Shown piece after piece: positions 14,308 through 15,654 of a stretch of DNA of 15,654 bases (its first letter is position 1; each line of letters opens with the position of its first letter). This DNA is from Bacteroidaceae bacterium (GTDB lineage: Bacteria > Bacteroidota > Bacteroidia > Bacteroidales > Bacteroidaceae), in contig JAFYYO010000124.1 in assembly GCA_017557475.1 (NCBI GenBank), forward strand, positions 1 through 15,654, written 5' to 3'. Made by a program: the position numbers and the translations under genes. The notes beneath the pieces are model-generated. The model was not told where the DNA came from and did not search any database. It saw nothing but the letters and a program-made list of their open reading frames with translations.

Positions 14308-14505
14308 TGTGGAGATACTCGAGTACCTACACGTAGGTACTCGAGTATCTCCACGCGAGGATTGGAGTACTCGCGTGTGAGGACTGGCAACTAAGCACGC
14401 CTAGTTGGCCAATTAGACCTGCCTGGTTTACGAATTAGGCACGCCTAGTTTGCCAATTAGCCACGGTTAGTTTGTAAACTATGCCTGACTATTTTGTAAA
14501 TCAAA
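14308..14505 (+). repeat. 22-bp tandem repeat array B (nine units) with dyad-symmetric units
   Basis: Nine units start at 14308, 14330, 14352, 14374, 14396, 14418, 14440, 14462 and 14484, each exactly 22 bp. Best-conserved forms are CACGCCTAGTTTGCCAATTA (14440) and CACGGTTAGTTTGTAAACTA (14462). Most units are inverted repeats centred between their 13th and 14th bases, for example TACTCGAGTA, TTGGCCAA and TAGTTTGTAAACTA. Arm sequences change between units but keep pairing. Related to array A at 5397-5506. The array fills most of the 328 nt between the SlyD-like gene and aroC. Confidence 0.85.
14309..14354. repeat. 22-bp perfect inverted repeat (units 1 and 2 of array B)
   Basis: The arm at 14309-14330 (starting GTGGAGATACTCGAGTACC) is exactly reverse-complementary to 14333-14354, with only AC between. 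As RNA it would form a stem of about 21 bp with a tiny loop; as DNA it could extrude a cruciform. It lies 79 nt after the SlyD-like stop codon and could act as a 3'-end structure, but no U-tract follows. A second 8-bp hairpin, CACGCGAG (14352-14359) with CTCGCGTG (14370-14377), follows directly and overlaps its end. Confidence 0.85.
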
Positions 14506-14523
14506 AATATCTTCGTATCTTTG
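14493..14523 (+). promoter_or_regulatory. aroC promoter (-33 and -7 boxes)
   Basis: TTTG at 14493-14496 and TATCTTTG at 14516-14523 are separated by 19 nt, an exact fit to the Bacteroidetes promoter consensus TTTG-N19-21-TAnnTTTG. The ATG of aroC lies 34 nt downstream. The -33 box is inside the last 22-bp unit of array B. Confidence 0.8.
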
Positions 14524-14557
14524 CACTCAGTAAACCTTTATATTTCAACCGTATTAT

Positions 14558-15640
14558 ATGAACTCAATAGGAACCCTTTTCCGCCTCACAAGTTTTGGCG
14601 AGAGTCACGGAGCTGCGATTGGTGGCGTCATTGATGGCATGCCTGCTGGTATCGAAGTCGATATGACCTTCATTCAGAGGGAGTTGTCTCGACGCAAACC
14701 TGGCCAGAGTAACCTCACAACTGCTCGCAAAGAGGAGGACGAGGTGGAGTTGCTGAGCGGCATCTTCGAAGGGAAGACGACGGGCTGTCCTATCGGTTTC
14801 CTCGTTCGCAACACCAATCAGCATAGCGAGGACTACGAGAACATGCGCAACCTGTTCCGTCCTTCTCATGCCGACTTTACCTATGAGCAGAAGTATGGTA
14901 TTCGCGATTATCGTGGAGGAGGACGCAGTTCGGCTCGCGAAACGATTAGTCGAGTCGTGGCTGGAGCCTTTGCAAAATTGGCGCTTCGACAGCTTGGCAT
15001 CTCCATTCAGGCTTATACGCAACAGGTGGGAGACGTTGTCCTGCCTGGCTCTTATGCTGATTATGACCTCTCGAAGACAGAGGAGAATGCGGTTCGTTGC
15101 CCGGATGAAAAGGTGGCGGAAAAGATGTCGCAGCTCATCTTGGAAGTGAAGGGTGAAGGCGATACCGTTGGTGGCGTAATAGCTTGTGTGGTAAAAGGTT
15201 GTCCTATTGGACTTGGAGAACCGGTTTATGACAAGCTTCAGGCGAAACTCGGGGCAGCAATGCTCAGTATTAATGCTGTGAAAGGCTTCGAATACGGGCT
15301 TGGTTTTGCAGGCGCAAGCGGCAGAGGAAGTGAGCAGAACGACGTGTTTGAACCCGATGGTAAGGGTGGAGTTACGACCCGCACAAACAATAGTGGCGGC
15401 ATACAAGGCGGCATTTCAAACGGGCAAGACATCTATTTCCGAGTTGCCTTCAAACCCGTCGCCACACTTCTTAAAGAGCAGGAAACGGTTGACAATCAAG
15501 GTAATGCAGCAAAGTTGACTGCCCGAGGCCGTCATGATGCTTGCGTCTTGCCAAGAGCGGTCCCAGTCGTGGAAGCAATGGCAGCCATTACAATTCTCGA
15601 CGCTTACCTGCTTAATAAGTCCACCCAAATGGGCAAGTGA
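14558..15640 (+). CDS. aroC: Chorismate synthase
   Basis: Complete 360-residue chorismate synthase. It converts 5-enolpyruvylshikimate-3-phosphate to chorismate with release of phosphate, using reduced FMN; this is the last step of the shikimate pathway, in the cytoplasm, feeding aromatic amino acids, folate and quinones. All three family signatures are present: [20 protein letters not shown] near the N-terminus, [19 protein letters not shown] (about 125-143), and [18 protein letters not shown] near the C-terminus. Other conserved stretches are [25 protein letters not shown] and [16 protein letters not shown]. Length is normal and there is no frame damage. It is probably a single transcription unit with its own promoter; only 14 nt remain after the stop, so a following gene in the same operon cannot be excluded. 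Confidence 0.98.
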   Translation: MNSIGTLFRLTSFGESHGAAIGGVIDGMPAGIEVDMTFIQRELSRRKPGQSNLTTARKEEDEVELLSGIFEGKTTGCPIGFLVRNTNQHSEDYENMRNLFRPSHADFTYEQKYGIRDYRGGGRSSARETISRVVAGAFAKLALRQLGISIQAYTQQVGDVVLPGSYADYDLSKTEENAVRCPDEKVAEKMSQLILEVKGEGDTVGGVIACVVKGCPIGLGEPVYDKLQAKLGAAMLSINAVKGFEYGLGFAGASGRGSEQNDVFEPDGKGGVTTRTNNSGGIQGGISNGQDIYFRVAFKPVATLLKEQETVDNQGNAAKLTARGRHDACVLPRAVPVVEAMAAITILDAYLLNKSTQMGK

Positions 15641-15654
15641 TCGCTTATTCCTCC

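Noticed and set aside
14308..14505. CRISPR array
   Set aside because: The units abut with a strict 22-bp period and no unique spacers, and no cas genes are in the window.

Overview
The window reads as chromosomal DNA from a member of the Bacteroidales, most likely a Prevotella-type gut, rumen or oral bacterium. The evidence is Bacteroidetes-style -7 boxes (TAnnTTTG) upstream of most transcription units, lipoprotein and Sec signals on nearly every envelope gene, a GH92 alpha-mannosidase, short C-terminal tails of the form 'IYNLAGQRV...GKKVLF', and a GLUG-repeat surface protein. There are eight genes. No rRNA, tRNA, insertion sequence or CRISPR array was found.

Left part, minus strand (40-3685): an apparent three-gene operon runs leftwards. 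It is a secreted GH92 mannosidase, then a small DUF4738-type lipoprotein 12 nt later, then a rhodanese / metallo-beta-lactamase lipoprotein 4 nt later, ending at a hairpin at the window edge. The GH92 has Gln where hydrolytic family members have the catalytic acid Glu, which suggests mannose-phosphate diester cleavage. Divergent from it, across 138 nt holding two back-to-back promoters, lies a secreted GH128-type endo-beta-1,3-glucanase with a C-terminal carbohydrate-binding-like domain. Together the two enzymes suit attack on yeast or fungal wall mannan and glucan.

Middle (5339-13505): a 725-nt intergenic region carries a 22-bp tandem repeat array (array A) and a pair of 29-bp direct repeats. 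Then comes a 1747-residue secreted protein with four GLUG-type modules arranged as two copies of a two-module block around a helical and jelly-roll-like centre. A CotH-type secreted kinase follows after 50 nt that hold a hairpin. Both proteins end in the same kind of short C-terminal tail as the GH128 enzyme, so they may share an export or anchoring route.

Right part (13506-15654): a SlyD-like FKBP peptidyl-prolyl isomerase is preceded by sixteen heptad repeats that run into its start codon. A second 22-bp array (array B) follows, and then aroC (chorismate synthase). Arrays A and B, about 9 kb apart, are the same repeat family: same 22-bp period and a shared core (CACG...TTTG). Array B units are also dyad-symmetric about one fixed phase with compensating base changes, and its last unit supplies the -33 box of the aroC promoter. 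This repeat family is the most unusual feature in the window.
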